From NCBI GenBank assembly GCA_002197995.1, contig NGZR01000001.1, forward strand, positions 14,031,501 through 14,095,500: 64,000 bases of DNA, in the 5' to 3' direction. A program made the translations under genes and the position numbers. The notes beneath the pieces are model-generated. The model saw nothing but the letters and a program-made list of their open reading frames with translations, was not told the origin of the DNA and did no database searches. Below are positions 1 to 13,428 of this stretch, piece after piece. Source of the stretch: Gaeumannomyces sp. JS-464 (lineage: Eukaryota > Ascomycota > Sordariomycetes > Magnaporthales > Magnaporthaceae). Every line of letters starts with the position of its first letter. Positions within the stretch are counted from its first letter, which is position 1.

Positions 1-698
1 CGGAAAGGACGGAGCTTGGCTATTTAGGTCGCTCCCAACAAATTGGAGACCAAACTTGACCTATATCTATCAGTAAAGCACATTGTCAGGATCACCTCTT
101 CCTTTCTCCTGCATGTATCGCCTCGCACATCGAAGCGACAGTGTTTGGGCCCTCGCCAAAGTTGAGATGAACTCATTTTTATGCACGTCAGAAGCACCCG
201 CATAGGTGGGCATGCGCACGCGGGCACACGTATGCACATACCTACGTACGTATACCGGGAGGAGCGAGGCGATACGTCAAGGATTAGCTCTCTCCGATAT
301 TTGTTAGTCCGCAACTGGTAGACCCCATTGGCTGACATAATTCCGTGCGGGGAAGTGACTGCGTTTCGACCGCCTGATGGTGAATGTGCTGTGCCGTATG
401 TACGCACGCGCGTACGGCAGCTTCGTCCCTCTGCTTGCCGGCAGACTTCCCATTAAAGGTTGTTGAGTGGACCATCTGTGTTGGCGCAACGGATCAGACG
501 ACCAACACGAATCTCGATCAAAGACCGCGGTTGTGAGTTGGGGTGAGGCGATAAGCATCCATGTTTAGATGTATTTGAGGGGTAGAGCCGCCATCCATAT
601 CTGTGTATTGTTAGCACCATGTTCATTTTATTCTTTGGTTGCCTGTAAGAGGAACAAGGCTGCAATCGACGAATTCACGTAACGAACGGGCGGTCACG
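1..698. other. Window edge and P450 upstream region, no gene seen
   Basis: No open frame here has recognisable protein character; the short frames on the minus strand lack plausible composition. The stretch probably contains the promoter and 5' leader of the downstream P450. Its left end is cut by the window, so an incomplete neighbour cannot be excluded. Confidence 0.5.
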
Positions 699-2575
699 AT
701 GGCATTGGAAAAACTGGCCATGCACCCAGGCTACCTCATTCTGGGGGCCCTAGTGGTCTTTTCAGTCTATTATGTTGTCCGGAGAACCATGGTCAACCGC
801 CGAATCCGGCAGCTGGGCGCCGTGAGAGCCCCAAAGCTAGCCAGCAACCCCTTTTCTGGTACGCTTCGCATCCCCTTGGTCGGTATGCTCCGTGCAAGCC
901 CCTGAATAAAAAGACGGACAAAAAAACAGCACTCGCTTGGTTCATACGAGCCGGCCAGAAGCAGATGAGCAACAACCTGCTCCCCTTCTTCGACAGCATC
1001 TACCAGCGCGCGACTCCCCAGAGCCCCAACTGCGTCGAGATCTCGGTCGGCCCCTCGATGCGCTTCATCCTGACGCGGGAGCCCGAGCACGTCAAGACGA
1101 TGCTGACAGGCAAGTTTGCCGACTTTGGCAAAGGACCCAAGTTCCACGAGGTCTGGTCTCCCTTCCTGGGGGATAGCATCTTTACGACCGATGGCCCGCT
1201 GTGGCATGACAGCAGGGCTCTGATCCGGCCCATGTTTGTGCGTGACCGGGTCCGGGACCTCGACATCTTCGACCGCTGGACAAACGTCCTCATATCCAAG
1301 CTCCCCGCACCGGGCGAGACGGTCGATGTGATGGACCTCTTCTATCGCATGACGCTCGACGTAACCACCGACTTCCTGCTGGGCCATTCGGTCAACTCGC
1401 TGGACAAGTGGGTGGGATCGATTCGAAAGCGCAGCGCGACATGGGAGCAAGATACTAACAAGGGACCTCTTACAACATAGCCCCAAGAACAACTTTGCTC
1501 GGGCCTTTAACGAAGTCCAGCGGATGCAGATGATGTTGACAATCATGGCGCATGTCACTCCTGCTACTCCCGCCGCTTTCAACTCACTGACGCACCGGCC
1601 CCAAGCTAACACCTTAAAATGACCCGCAGGCCACTGAGGGCACTCGTCCCCACGAACAAGTACCACGCCGGGATCAAGGAGATCGAGCAGTTCATAATGC
1701 CCTTCATCGAGCAGACCCTCGCCCTCCCGCCCTGGGAGCTAGAGAAGCCGTCGTTGCCAGACAGCAGCAAGGAGGTCACCTTCCTGCACAGCATCGCGCG
1801 GTACTCGCGCGACCCAAAGGTGATCCGGGACCAGATCATGGCGGTGCTGCTCGCGGGGCGCGACACCACGGCCGCGACGCTGTCGTGGTGCGTCTACGAG
1901 CTGTCGCACAGCCCGGCTACCGTCCGGCGCCTGCGGGCCGAGATCCTCTCCGTCGTGGGCGGCGCCCGCGGCGGTCACCGCCCGACCTACGAGGACCTCA
2001 AGGCCATGACGTACCTGCGGCACACGCTCGACGAGACGCTGCGCCTGTACCCGGCCGTGCCGTACAACATCCGCGCCGCGCTCGAGGACACCAGCCTGCC
2101 GGGCGTGGCGGGGCAGGACGACGTCGCGGTGCTCAAGGGCGACATGGTCGTCTACAGCACGCTGTCGATGCAGCGCCGCCGCGACCTGTACCCGCCCGCC
2201 TCGGATGCCTTCCCGGACCCGGCCGTCTTCTGCCCGGGCCGCTGGGACCGCTGGACGCCCCGGCCGTGGACGTATGTGCCCTTCAACGGGGGGCCGCGCA
2301 TCTGCGTCGGGCAGAACTTTGCCATGACCGAGATGGCCTACTGCCGTGAGTGGAAATGAGAGAAATCAAAGCGTGTGGATTTTGAGGGGCAGTTTGGCTG
2401 ACGATGATGCTTATGGCTGCATAAAAAAGTGGTGCTGTTGCTCCAAAAGTACGACAGGATCGAGTACAGGGGCAACTGGCACGCTCAGTTCCACAAGGCC
2501 GAGATCGTGGGGGCTCCGGGACAGGGAGTACCGGTGGCATTCTTCGAGGCCGAGGACGGAGGAGCAGCGGCCTAA
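699..2575 (+). CDS. Cytochrome P450, CYP52-clan (alkane/fatty-acid hydroxylase-like)
   Basis: Probable ER-anchored haem monooxygenase. The N-terminus has a hydrophobic anchor (HPGYLILGALVVFSVYYVV) followed by basic residues. The I-helix reads LLAGRDTTAATLSW, the K-helix has ETLR, and the haem loop is FNGGPRICVGQNFA with the axial Cys. Introns I place: 859-929, 1408-1480, one between about 1535 and 1629, and 2346-2429. The joined frame ends GGAAA then TAA. The third intron has no good GT donor in the right phase: either a weak GTTGAC donor at 1535 or a GC-AG intron with GCATGT at 1550. The family (CYP52/CYP539-like, omega-hydroxylation of alkanes or fatty acids) is inferred from motif style; the substrate is unknown. 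The next gene starts 335 bp downstream on the same strand. No frame disruption seen. Confidence 0.88.
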
Positions 2576-2910
2576 CGATTCGTCGCAGTTCCTGGGGAAC
2601 GGACGGACCGCAAAAGTGCGCAAAGTGTCTGTAGTATGTATGCCCGGGCTGGGCCGAAATCGACCAAGAAACCTCACATGTGTCGAAATGTCGTGCATTT
2701 CCCCTGCAGGACTGGGCAATGGTGACGGAGCTGATGGCGTCAAGGGCAGGGTGTGATCCGATTAGATAGAGCATAGCCCCACTTTATTTTCAACTGCTCC
2801 ATCGCAAACCCTCACTTCGACGAACAGCCACCTCCGACCAACTGCCTGCCCAACCCCCCTCTCCTCAACACAGCGTCTCGGCTGGCGAGTCGCACAGCAG
2901 GAAAACAAAA

Positions 2911-3759
2911 ATGGCGCCCCCAGACGAAGGCCAAGACCGGCCCAAGCTCCCGACGCACGCCGCCGTGACCGAGCTGAACAACCGCATCGCCCTCTCCCTC
3001 GCCCGCTTCTCGAGCCTCACGGGCCTGCGCAAGACCCTGTCCTCCTCCACCGCCACCGCCTCATCCTCACCCTCGACCAAAAAGACCAACAACCTAGCCA
3101 GAGGAAACGACGCCGGCAGCTCCTCCTTCTCGTCTCTCAAAACCGGATCCAGCACAGCAGCAGCAGCAACAACACCCACAGACAGCAAACCCAGTCGATC
3201 CCGCCGCGCCGTCGCAACTGCCGCGGCCGACGACGACGATGACGACAGCATCGCCATCCTCCGCGGCGCGGCCGGCGCGCCCAACGCGGGGCTGGGCCAC
3301 GTGCCCGCCGCCGGCGCGCCCAAGCCCGGCCCCGCCGACGACAAGCTGCGCGCGCGGCTGCTCGGGCGGGGCCCGAAACCCCAACAACCAGCCGCGGGCA
3401 AGAACGGCAGCGAGAAGCGGAGGCTAGAAAGCGAGGACCACAGCGACGACGACGACGACGGTGAGCAAGGACGGACCGCTCTCGGGCGGAAAAAGAGGGC
3501 CGTTGTTTCTGCTGCTGCTGTCCAAAAAGATGGGAGCGACGACGACAACGACGACGACGAGGGCAACGCGGCGGACGGAAGCAAGAGCACCGGCCCCAAA
3601 CAGGAGAGCGCAATAATAGCTATTCCTGCTCCTGCATCTGCCGCTGCGCCTTCAAAAGAGCCGCCGTCACCGCCAGACGGAGGTGGGGACAGCGAGGCTG
3701 CCTCCCACAAGAAGAAAAAGCGCAAAAAGAAGCACGGCAAAAAGAAAGTGGCACTATAA
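2911..3759 (+). CDS. Charged, low-complexity nuclear-type protein (DUF3245-like)
   Basis: Single-exon frame of 282 aa. The N-terminal 25-40 residues (ELNNRIALSLARFSSLTGL) are helix-like. The middle is rich in Ser, Ala and Asp with several acidic stretches, then comes DDKLRARLLGR and GEQGRTALGRKKR, and the last 20 residues are almost all Lys/Arg, a strong nuclear or nucleolar signal. The order 'LN-RIALSLAR', 'DKLR-LLG', 'GR-AL-KKR' matches my memory of the fungal DUF3245 family, whose function is unknown. The sequence ends in KKKHGKKKVAL, so the stop is natural. Coding character is supported by the strong GC bias and the lack of a comparable alternative frame. The minus-strand frame over the same bases is only its shadow. 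Confidence 0.72.
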   Translation: MAPPDEGQDRPKLPTHAAVTELNNRIALSLARFSSLTGLRKTLSSSTATASSSPSTKKTNNLARGNDAGSSSFSSLKTGSSTAAAATTPTDSKPSRSRRAVATAAADDDDDDSIAILRGAAGAPNAGLGHVPAAGAPKPGPADDKLRARLLGRGPKPQQPAAGKNGSEKRRLESEDHSDDDDDGEQGRTALGRKKRAVVSAAAVQKDGSDDDNDDDEGNAADGSKSTGPKQESAIIAIPAPASAAAPSKEPPSPPDGGGDSEAASHKKKKRKKKHGKKKVAL

Positions 3760-5012
3760 AAAAGTCCAAGACATGAGAGAAATCACATAGATACTTGTCA
3801 TAGCATGATAGCAAGCGCCTCATGGTTCCGAGAATATAAAAGTCGGCTAAACCGCCGGACAAAGGCATATAGAGTGTACAGTCTCTTTGGTGTAAAGACT
3901 GGATGCCTGCCAGAAGAGTCGTTGTGCGGCGCGCAGCCCACACGAAGCACATTCGCACACTCAAAGCGCACTACTAGCATGAAATGCCAACGAAGCCAAT
4001 GAGTCGGTTTGTCCAGAGTAAATAACTGAGCCAACCTATCCCGCAAGACAGCAGGCCAGCGAAGACTATTTCAAACGCACGGACTCCTGTTCCTCGTCTG
4101 AGTTGCTCCAAGAATCAAGTTGCGACAAATTAAAAAAAAATTTAAAAAAAATTGCGTCACCCCGGAAAACCCGGTGTTTGCTATCAGTACAAGAAACATT
4201 ACCAAAACAATTATTCCTCTTTTCCAAATACGTCGTTGGATGAAGACATATAGTAGTCAATGAAAAGAGAAGATAAAAAAACATAGAAAATGACGGAAAT
4301 GGAGGCAATGATAGAACAAAATGGCAGAAAATTGACCCAAAACGAGATAGAGAGAGGGAGAACAGGTCTTTCCTCCATTGACCATTGGTATATACCGCCA
4401 CGGTTTCCCACACAATGCCTGCGCAAGGAGAGAAGATGATGGGAACAAAACCGGTTTGGACGGAGGAAGAGTAGACTAGACAAACAGAGGGGCAAAAGAC
4501 AACGACCTCCAAAAATGCTACCTGGTAAGCTTTTCTCCTTTTCCAAAGGCTCCGCCAGGGTGATGGGAAATTGGCCCTATGAGAATGATCAATCCCCTAT
4601 GATAGTGGCCGTCCGTGTACCAGCATCGAATATGGTTGGGGCTCATGAGCAGCAGATAAATATAGAAAAGTAACCGTCTTAAATATGTGCAAGTGGGCGA
4701 ATCCTCGCTCAGATCCGCCTCGGGAAACAAAGGTAGAGAATATGGTGGTAGTAGCCGCAAAACGCCAAGTGTGGCGTCGAGGATATTGCGTGATTGGCCG
4801 TTGAGTACACTCGCGCGCCTCCTGCTCTATGAGAGGGATATATCGCTGCCGCGGGACCCAACACCAACTGTGCGGAAAAGACCGAGACCTTAAAGAAGTC
4901 ATGGCGTGCCGCCATAAATTGTGAATTCTTGGCGTCTGGTGGATACTTGTAGAAGTGTATCCAAAATTAAATCAAAACCCGAATCTTGACCGTCACCGAC
5001 TCTGGCTCTCGG
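3760..5012. other. Intergenic, convergent 3' ends, no gene seen
   Basis: About 1.25 kb between the stop of the charged protein (+) and the stop of the SFL1-like gene (-). It is AT-richer than the genes, with A/T runs near 4130-4152, and probably carries both 3' UTRs. No frame has protein-like composition. Confidence 0.55.
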
Positions 5013-7170
5013 TCATACGAGTCGTTTTCGCTTGCGGTCGTCGTCCCCGCGTGGGTCGTCTCCATCTTCGTTTGGTACCTCGGCTGTGTCGGTCGGGTTG
5101 AGGATGTGCGCCATGCTGCCTCTGCGCGTCGGTGGTAAAGAGATGTCCTTGACTGCCAAGCTGCTATTTCGTCCGGCCGAGCCCCAAGACCAGTTCGTCA
5201 GTGTATCCAGGCCGCTGCCTCCATTCGAGAAAGGCGGCGGCGGCGATTCGGGTCGGGATGGCGGCCTGTGATGCGAGTGATGCTGATCTCTCTGTGGTGG
5301 CGGCGGCTGTTGGTGCTGATGGGAGCTGGCCGACTGAAGCGAGTATGACGAAAGGGAGTCTCTGATACGCTGGTCTTCCGGCCCCACGGCCCTATTCGGC
5401 GATGAAGGCCATTGAGTAGATGGTGGGCCAGAAGCAAATGGAGATGCGCCGCGCCAGGGGCAGGTGGCCACCCGTGAGCGCGGATATCCGCAGAGGTGTG
5501 TCGACGCGCCAAGCTGCTCGGTGGGAGCTCCACGTTTGCGAGCGGGTGGGGGGCCGGCGGTGGCGGAGGTGGTTGCGGTCGCATGGAGGACGGGGAAGGC
5601 TGCGTGGGCGTCGTGCTTGCGCCGATGGACCCGTACGGTCGCCGAGTGCTAATAGACAGGTTTGAAGGGACAGGAGGCCTGTAGTAGTTGGGTTGTCGGG
5701 GCTGCGGGACAGCCAGTGTCTGGCGACGGGGATCATCTTGCGGAAGCTGTCGGGGCGAGACGGGAGCGTTGTCGAGATGTGAGAAGTACTGCCGGCTGCT
5801 GGAAAAGGGCTGGTCGTGTGGTTCGTCCAAGGTCCGGATCATATCGGCCTGTCTCTGCAGATTTCCTTGCAGCGCGACCACTGCCAAGTGAAAAAAAAAA
5901 ATGTGTTAGTCCAGCCCAAGGCTTGGGACCTTCCATCATGCACGATTAGGTGCTGAGACGCGCAAAGCCACTTACCATCTCGGTGGGTAGGGTTCTCAGG
6001 GTTCGGAACGAGGGTGAGGACGGTGCGCGCAAGCTCCTGGTTGAGTTGCAGCAGACGGCCAAGAGTGTCCATGACGGCCTGTTGCTTGATATGCATGTAG
6101 TGGGCGCTCTCCTCACTGCGCTGTAGCCTCATCGACATGTCGTAGAGCGCATTTTCCATGTTGACGACGCGGGGATCTGAATGGCCTTCAGGGATCGGCA
6201 TAGGCTCGGCGGGAGTGCCAGGCTGTGGAGGCGTCGGTCGCTGTTGGTTGTACTCCTTATGGACAAGCGCATGGCGCGAGGCGCGACGCTTTATTTCGCG
6301 CAGCCCGACCAGATCTCCCCTCTTAAAGTTGCCGTTCCCGTGTTTGAACTCCCAGAGCGTCGAGTCGGATCCGTTGTGGAAAACGTCGCTCACTGGATCC
6401 GCGATCAGCTTCTGTCGTCTGGCAAAGTACCGCCTTGGCGCAGGTGCAGGTGCAGGACAAATTCCGAGTGCATACCTTTGTGGAACCCATACATGTTGAG
6501 CTGCCTTACGAAAGACGAGATGTTGGTGTGCTTGAAATATTGTCTGCAGGTGCGCGATGGTCAGCTCGTCGTGCCATTGTCCCTAGGTAGACGCGGCGAT
6601 ACGTACGCCAAAACTTTTGAAAAGTCGTTCGAAGGCGACATGAGGAAACTCTCCTGGGAGGGCGACCAGGAGATCAGGTGTTGTATGTTAGGATCTTCCA
6701 GCATGCTGCGAGCGCAAAGTCAAAAGTCAGATCAGCGTCCGATCAAGCCCAGAGGACGGCGGGCTGGTGGGTGAGCTCTCTCGTCTTACTTGTACAGCTT
6801 GTGGATGAATGCCGTCTGAACGATCTTCGGTTGGTGGACGGCAGGGGCGGCGGCAGCCGGAGCGGGCATGACGCCCGGCATGGTGTGCTGTTCTATCTTT
6901 GGGTGCTGCTCCTTTGCTCGCCGGCGGCACCAGACCCCAGGCCGTGACCATTGGTCTCGCTGTCGGGGCTCTTGGTGGCGGAGGGAGGAGCCGAGCTCGT
7001 GGAGTGGTGATCTCCATTGGCTCGCCGGGGGACGGGGCGGACATCTGAATGGTCGGGGTGAGGATGGGAACGGTTCGGGAGACGATGGGGTCGCTATCTC
7101 GCATGTCGACCAGGTGGCTTCGATGCGCCGTTTCAATCGCGGTAGCCATTTGCGCTGCGAGGGAGTCGCA
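5013..7170 (-). CDS. sfl1: Heat-shock-factor-type transcription factor, SFL1-like (frameshifted)
   Basis: DNA-binding regulator of the HSF family. The joined exons give [58 protein letters not shown] and [18 protein letters not shown], which is the whole HSF fold including the recognition helix. A coiled-coil-like segment follows ([20 protein letters not shown]). The C-terminal part is Pro/Gln-rich and ends [12 protein letters not shown]...RKRKRLV. Introns: 6706-6789, 6544-6606, 6393-6475 and 5881-5975. The DNA-binding domain is split by three of them. Near 5447-5460 the frame must shift by one base to go from [13 protein letters not shown] to [16 protein letters not shown]; no intron can do this. 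The region before the HSF domain also seems to change frame, so the start (about 7170) is uncertain. Yeast Sfl1 represses flocculation genes; the role here is inferred. Confidence 0.85.
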
Positions 7171-10100
7171 TGGATGCGGCAACAGTCAGCTCCTGCAGTT
7201 TGCGATTGAGCGCGAATTGTTGTGGCCAGGTGGGTGGTGGGTGGGTTGATGGCGACTGAACGGGGTCGGGAGGCTTATCGCAGGGGCGCAGAAAAGGGGG
7301 ACTCGTCCCGATCGGAGGAGCCGAGCTGGTCGGGAGCGTGCCTGACACTGGGCTGGTGAGGGTGCAAAGGCGGGGATCGTGGGGGACAAACCTATCGCAT
7401 CCTCAGCAGAAATTATCGAGGCGGGTCAGGGGCTGCGCTTGATGCCGTCCGTCCTCGGTGGTTTGCCGAAAGCAAAAGGCAAGGCAAGACAGCCGGGTGC
7501 CGAGGTTCTTTGTCCTGGACGTCTAGTACGTGCGTGCTACTTTGGTACAATCGCGAGCTCGAGCTCTCGTACCCGGTCGCTGGTGGTGCTTGGCTGGCAG
7601 GTGGGCTCTGCGGGAGGTGATTTTGTTGCTTTCGCTACTGCCCTCTTTCGATTCTTCTTGCTGTCCGTCTTCTCAATTCTCAAATTCGTGCTGGTTCCCG
7701 GCGCCTCCTGCAAGGCATGGACCCGCCGATGCTGCCCAATAGCAAAGAGATGTGGTCAGCACCTCGCCCAAAATGGTGGATGCGGAAAGGAATACGGCAG
7801 GATCCAATTGTAACAGGTGGAAGAAGACCATGGCCGCAAGCTAAGGGGCTGTTGTGGGTTGGAGAGGGAGGGTATATCTCTCTGGCGCCCCGCGATATAA
7901 GGATGCCGATGAAGAGGAAAAAAGGAAAATGAAAAAGTAGCAGATCTAAGGTTGGCAATTGGCGATCATGGTTCACACACCCTCCCCCCTCGCTCGAAAC
8001 GCCAGCGCCGCTAATAAATGTGGAGGGCTTTTGGTGGCGCACAGGCGCAGATGGTGTTTTGGGGTGGTGGGTGGGTTCCGGAGCTTACCTAGCCGTCGCC
8101 ACGGATTTGCACGATGAAAGAGTACCTTTTGGAGCAGAGCGCTGCTCCGGGTGGCCGAGTACGAGCTGCCTGCCCGTGGCCCTGTGTGAGCTGCTGCGGC
8201 TTTCCGCGAGAAACCAAGAGCAGAGGTCGCCCGCTTGGCGCCACTTACAAGATGCGCTAGCCCCCGACTTGGTTAGCGAGAGCGTGCTATCCGACCGCTG
8301 CGCTGTATGTGGTGTGAAGGCGACAGATGCAAGCCGGCGGCGGGCGGGCGGGCGACGAGCCAGTTTGACAGCAACGTCAAAGGGCTGCTAGGCTAGCTGA
8401 TGGTGTAGGTATGTGATGTAATGTGATGTGATGTGCAGAGTACCAATCTGTGCGCGTGGGCGTGCGCGGGCGATTCCTCGCAGCCAGAAACCGGCACGTT
8501 TATGTCCTGTCCAGATTGGGGCGATTGATAAACACGACGACGTCTGTGGCGGTCGAGTGCAGACGGATGGGACGTCCAAGGGCGGTGGCTCAGCGAAGAC
8601 TGCGGGAGAAGAACACAGAGAAGCTCAGGAAGAAGCACAGAGAAGCTCGAGGGAGAACGGGCCGGCGAACGGAGCGGGACAGAGGGGGGCCTAGATTATG
8701 TGGCCTGGCCGTGTAAGTAGTAACCCCGTCGACCACGAGAAGGAAAAAAGGGACGGACGGGACCAGACGACCCACGAGCCAGCACAGGGGCCTGGGGCTG
8801 GGGCCAACTGCAACTCTCTCGCGCGCTGGCCTGTGCCAGGCCTGCTTGGACAGGACGATGGATTGATTGATGCACCTATAGCTCCCCTGTTTCCGAATCT
8901 TGGATGAAGGGGATCGTCTTGAAATCTGTCGCAAGGGTTCTCCGCCCTCAGTGGGGCGTGCGATTCAAACTGACAGCCCGTGGATTGGCCCAGACGGCGG
9001 GCCTGTGTGGGGCCCCTCTGTGGCGGGCCCTGGACCGTGGCCCGTGTGCCCTGGCCCTGCTGCAACCGAGTTCGGCAAGCACCGGCCGGGCCCTACTGCA
9101 GCTGGTGCAGTGGCGGCTGCCCTTCCCCTGGTCGCCGACTGGCCGCCAGCTGACCCCCCCAGTGCTTGTCGTCTGGCGCTCCCATGCAGTCAACTTTCGG
9201 TGCCGCCTCCGACTAGGTACATAGGTAGACAGGCTGTGTTTTGACTGGTGCCCAGCCCGCAGCCATGCCGAGACACGGGTGAAGGGCCGGCAAGAATCTT
9301 CTCCAACATGTCGTCGAGTTGGGCTGCCACTTGACCATGGAGACGTGTGTGTACGTGCGTGCCGCTTGAGGGCCCCGGGGTTGTGGGAAGCGAGATGAAG
9401 GCCGGGTCTTTTTTTGTCCAACAACCAGCTCCCACCTGGTCGGGTCCCCGACGACTGGACCTCTGGGAGCTGTGGAGGTGGCACACACAAGACATTGGAC
9501 TGTGCGTCCGAGGACAAGACTATCTCGTCTACCGATCGACCGCTCCATGTGTCGATTTAGCCCAAGATGCAGCAGCTGTCACAGTCTGGGCCAGGCACAC
9601 ACATCCGGCCGCAGGTGCATGCACGCCAACGGAATAGGCTCGGTGTGGCAGTGGCAGACAGATGATGGGCGAGCGCGCACATGGGACACACAGCCGAGCC
9701 CACGCGGGCGTGGAGCTAGACGGCACCAAATGACCAATGCAGCCTCAGCACCGAGCCCGATACCAAAAACTCCGAAAATAGAGGTCCATACCAAAGGCGG
9801 AGACCGTGGAGAAGACGGAGGATCCCGCGACCATCATAAACAGCCAAACACGACCCGCTCCGATTTGAACAGCGCACGGTGGCACGCACTCATTGAATCT
9901 ACATACCATCGAGCTGTTTCGGTCAGAGGCGCCTGACCTCGGAGCTGGTGGGCTGGGCTGGAGAGAACGCTCCGGCGCCGCGGTGGCTTGCGACTTACAC
10001 ATTAGATCGAACCATGGCAGTGCGCCGCCGACGCCTTCAGATGAGGTGGGGTGGAACTGGCGTTTTGACACGGGCGTAACACGACACGAGGGCTGATGGC

Positions 10101-13100
10101 TGATGCCCTTTTTTTTTTTTTTGCTTTCCCCATCGCCCCGCAAGGAACAAAGAAGAAAGAGAGTCACCCCAAACACACCCAACCAGAAGCTTGGGGATTT
10201 GAGGATTTGACTTTGCAGTTAATTTCGACGACGATCGGCGTGTCCTGACCAGCCAACCGGGATCGCCCTGCGTCACCCGTTTCCTTCCGGAAAAGAAAAG
10301 AAGCAAATAATAGAGAACAAAAAACGGGACTTGGATGCTTCTTTGATGGACCAGCGGCTGGTACCCGCTTGCGGGCGACTAGCGATGGCGTTTCCTCTGA
10401 TTGAGAGTCACGTTTCCACTCGTGCCACTTTGCAGGCCAGCGAGCCCAGGTTCCAATCTCTGCTCCTTGGCTTCTTGTTCGGCCATACGTCATCGAGGCC
10501 ATCTCCATGTCGGCCTTCAGGGGTCGTCCCAGCACGGCAAGAGAAGCGTTGGGCTGCGACCAGTCAGGACAGCCCGCTGCCCACCACGACGCCGTCATGA
10601 GAAAGCCCATCCTGCAGCGGGATATCTCAAGTGCAGACATGGAGAGCTTGGACTTGTCTTGCCGAAACTGATGCCGAACACAGAACAGAATATTGGACTG
10701 CGCGCGACAACCTCCTGCAGCTGAGTTTAAGTGCGTGAGGGGGGGCTTATTCCTGTTTAGGTCGATCATGTTCATCCAAGCCATCCCGCTTTCGTTTTCC
10801 CGGCACGCTTCCCGTCAAGCCTGGCCCAGTGGCCGTGACCAGCATCCCCATCCCGCCGCTTGCACATCCTCTATCTTTTTTTTTCTTTTTTCTTTTTGTT
10901 GTGCGCGGGGCGGACGGGTAGCATACCCTGTTGAGGAGGCCAATCCTCTTTTATCTGTCGGGCTGTCGTCCATCTTCACATCGACCATCCAGAAACCAGT
11001 GCTGTGTCGCATCATCATCACATGCCTTCTGAGCTGCAGAAAGCACAGCACCCGTCAGCTTGTAGTGCTTGCATTATTCCCTCGTCATTATTCTTGGCCC
11101 TCGTCCAAATGCAGGCATAACTTTCTGGTCGACTTATTCGGTGATGTTGCTGTGTGCCTACTCTTATTTTCGGGGCCCCTTCCTTCAGCGCCCGAGCCTA
11201 GTCAGTCACCAGTCAGGCTTAGTTGATGAATCAGTCAGCATGCGGGGCCCGGCCGGTGCTTGGCTTCAAACGGAAGGCGCCCGCATTCGTCGTGTGGGAG
11301 GTTGCACCAGCACAACACCACCGTAGCACTCCGTATACAAATCGATCCCATGGAGTGCTGGGAGGACGTCGGGTGCTAGTCAGTCGCATCGCGTCGCCGC
11401 CGCTGTTTTCCCTGCCCGTGATCTGCCCGCAGCGGACCACACTCCCAACACAGGCCGTCCCCAAGCCCGCTGCCATGGATGATGATGGATGGCTGCCGTG
11501 CCTGCCTGAGTCGCGGCCGCCCGAGGAGGGGCCTGTTCTTGATGCCTGTGGTGTTTCTCACCCCTGTGCTTGCCAGCCCGCCCGCCCCTGGTACAGGTGG
11601 GCAGCTGGCTCTGGCGGTGGGGGTGTGGGGTCCTCCCGGGTCTCGAAAGAGGATCCCGCCGGCTGCCAGTGCCAGGGGAGCATTCGGGCATGTCAACGGG
11701 CTGTCTGGGCTACCTGGGCGCTGTTCGTAGTGGGCCCGGCGAGCCAAGACCCTAAGTGCATCGCCGGTGTTTCTTTGTGTTTTTTATGCACACACACACG
11801 ATTGCGCAGCCCACCGTATCACGACAAGGGCGCACGGGCTGCCAATCGCAACACCCCAAAATTCCGCGGCGGCGCATCCCCTTCATCCTCCCGCGGCCAA
11901 AAGAAACGGGAAGGGGTGCAACACGGGCGCCTGCTCCAGTAGGCAGGTGGGGGTGTTCGGAGGACGCTTGGACATGTCACGGTAGGAGGCAGGCGGGCCT
12001 AAAACGACGCTGGATGGAACAAACGACAGCCCAACCCCAAGCTTGCCCAGCAGCACGAGTGCTACTGCTACCCGTGCAACGAGACGCGTCGCCCCCTCTA
12101 TATCTCCACCATTTCGAGAGACATCAAGGGGAGGCGGCCAGCAAAAATAGGAAGGCGAAAAACCTCCCGTCCCCAGCCAGCCTCGGCACCAAAGAGGCGA
12201 AGTTGTCGTCGTCATGCCGGAGATCAGTGATGCAAGAGAAATGGAGAGCCTCGCCAAGATTTGTCCAGCTGCAGGTGCCGTTTGTGCACTGACCACAGGA
12301 TGAGTGCCGGGTAAAACAACTATCCCTCCTTGGCTAACACGACAGCAGATTAACGAAAGGCCGTGCGGCCTAGTTTCTGCGGCTTGATCTTTCACGGCTG
12401 GCTTCTTGATCGCCAACGTAATATAATCTATTGCTTGTGTTGGCTCTGGTGCCAAGCGGCGCCAATGTAAGCCTTTTGAGGGACAGGCTTTCGACTTTCA
12501 ACGCTAGCGGATGTTGGTTCAGCAACCCCCGGCGCCTGGGTTTATTCCTCGTCTTCATTTTCGTGCATCCAGTGTTTCCGAGCCAAGAAACGAAACCGGC
12601 CGCTTTCTTCCCAGCCTCAGACCCAAGGAAGGAACAAGAAACAACAATGGAACGCACGAAAGGGGCGTGTGTGTACTTGCAGGATGGAAGAATAGGTACC
12701 TCCCTCTGCACTACCAATGTCCAACTCCCACCCAACCAAACCAAATCCACCCTTGCTAGACTTCGCGTTAGGTGCTTCTCCTCTGGATTATGATTATGCG
12801 CGACATGCCAACCGCACAGCCGAGGAGCAGCGAAGAGAATGGTGAGTCTTGGCCATTACGAATACTTTCCTCGCCCACACCCCTTGTATGTGTGATCACC
12901 ATCGCGTTGGTGCGAATCCCTTCGAGGCCCAGCCCAGGGGGTTTTTCTCGAATGCAACGCCGGGGATTGGCCCTATTCGCGGCTTCTTTCCTTGCACGTG
13001 CCATGTCAGCCTGCCCGGGTTTCCACACAAACGCGACGTTGGCAGAAACGCGAGTGGAAAGCAAAGAACAATCCAATCAATGAACCCGGATGTCTCCGCG

Positions 13101-13397
13101 ATCCCGCCTGCACGCGGCTCGGGAAATTCCTTCCCCGACCTGTCCCAGAGGCTGGCAGCCGTATGATCCGCAGCAGAAACGTCCCTTTCGCTCTGCGTCT
13201 CGGTCGTCGTAGAATCTCCCAGGCACCTCGGCCTTTCTCGGCGCATCTCGTCGACATTTTCACATCCCGGCTTTGTAGAGTAGTAGGAACAGGCCTATGT
13301 ACAGTCAGTCTCATCTCATCCTGTTGATTAAGGTACCGAGCACATTTACATCATCGTGCGCGTACATAACGTACATAGACGTGTCTGTCCTCCCTCC

Positions 13398-13428
<31 letters not shown>

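Noticed and set aside
770..1666. 298-aa minus-strand frame
   Set aside because: It is the antisense shadow of the P450 exons, whose motifs on the plus strand are unmistakable.
8412..8435. Telomere-like or CRISPR-like repeat
   Set aside because: Short TGATG-type microsatellite only; no regular spacers and no telomeric unit.
10164..10784. 206-aa minus-strand frame in the large spacer
   Set aside because: No motifs, no splice context and atypical amino-acid composition.
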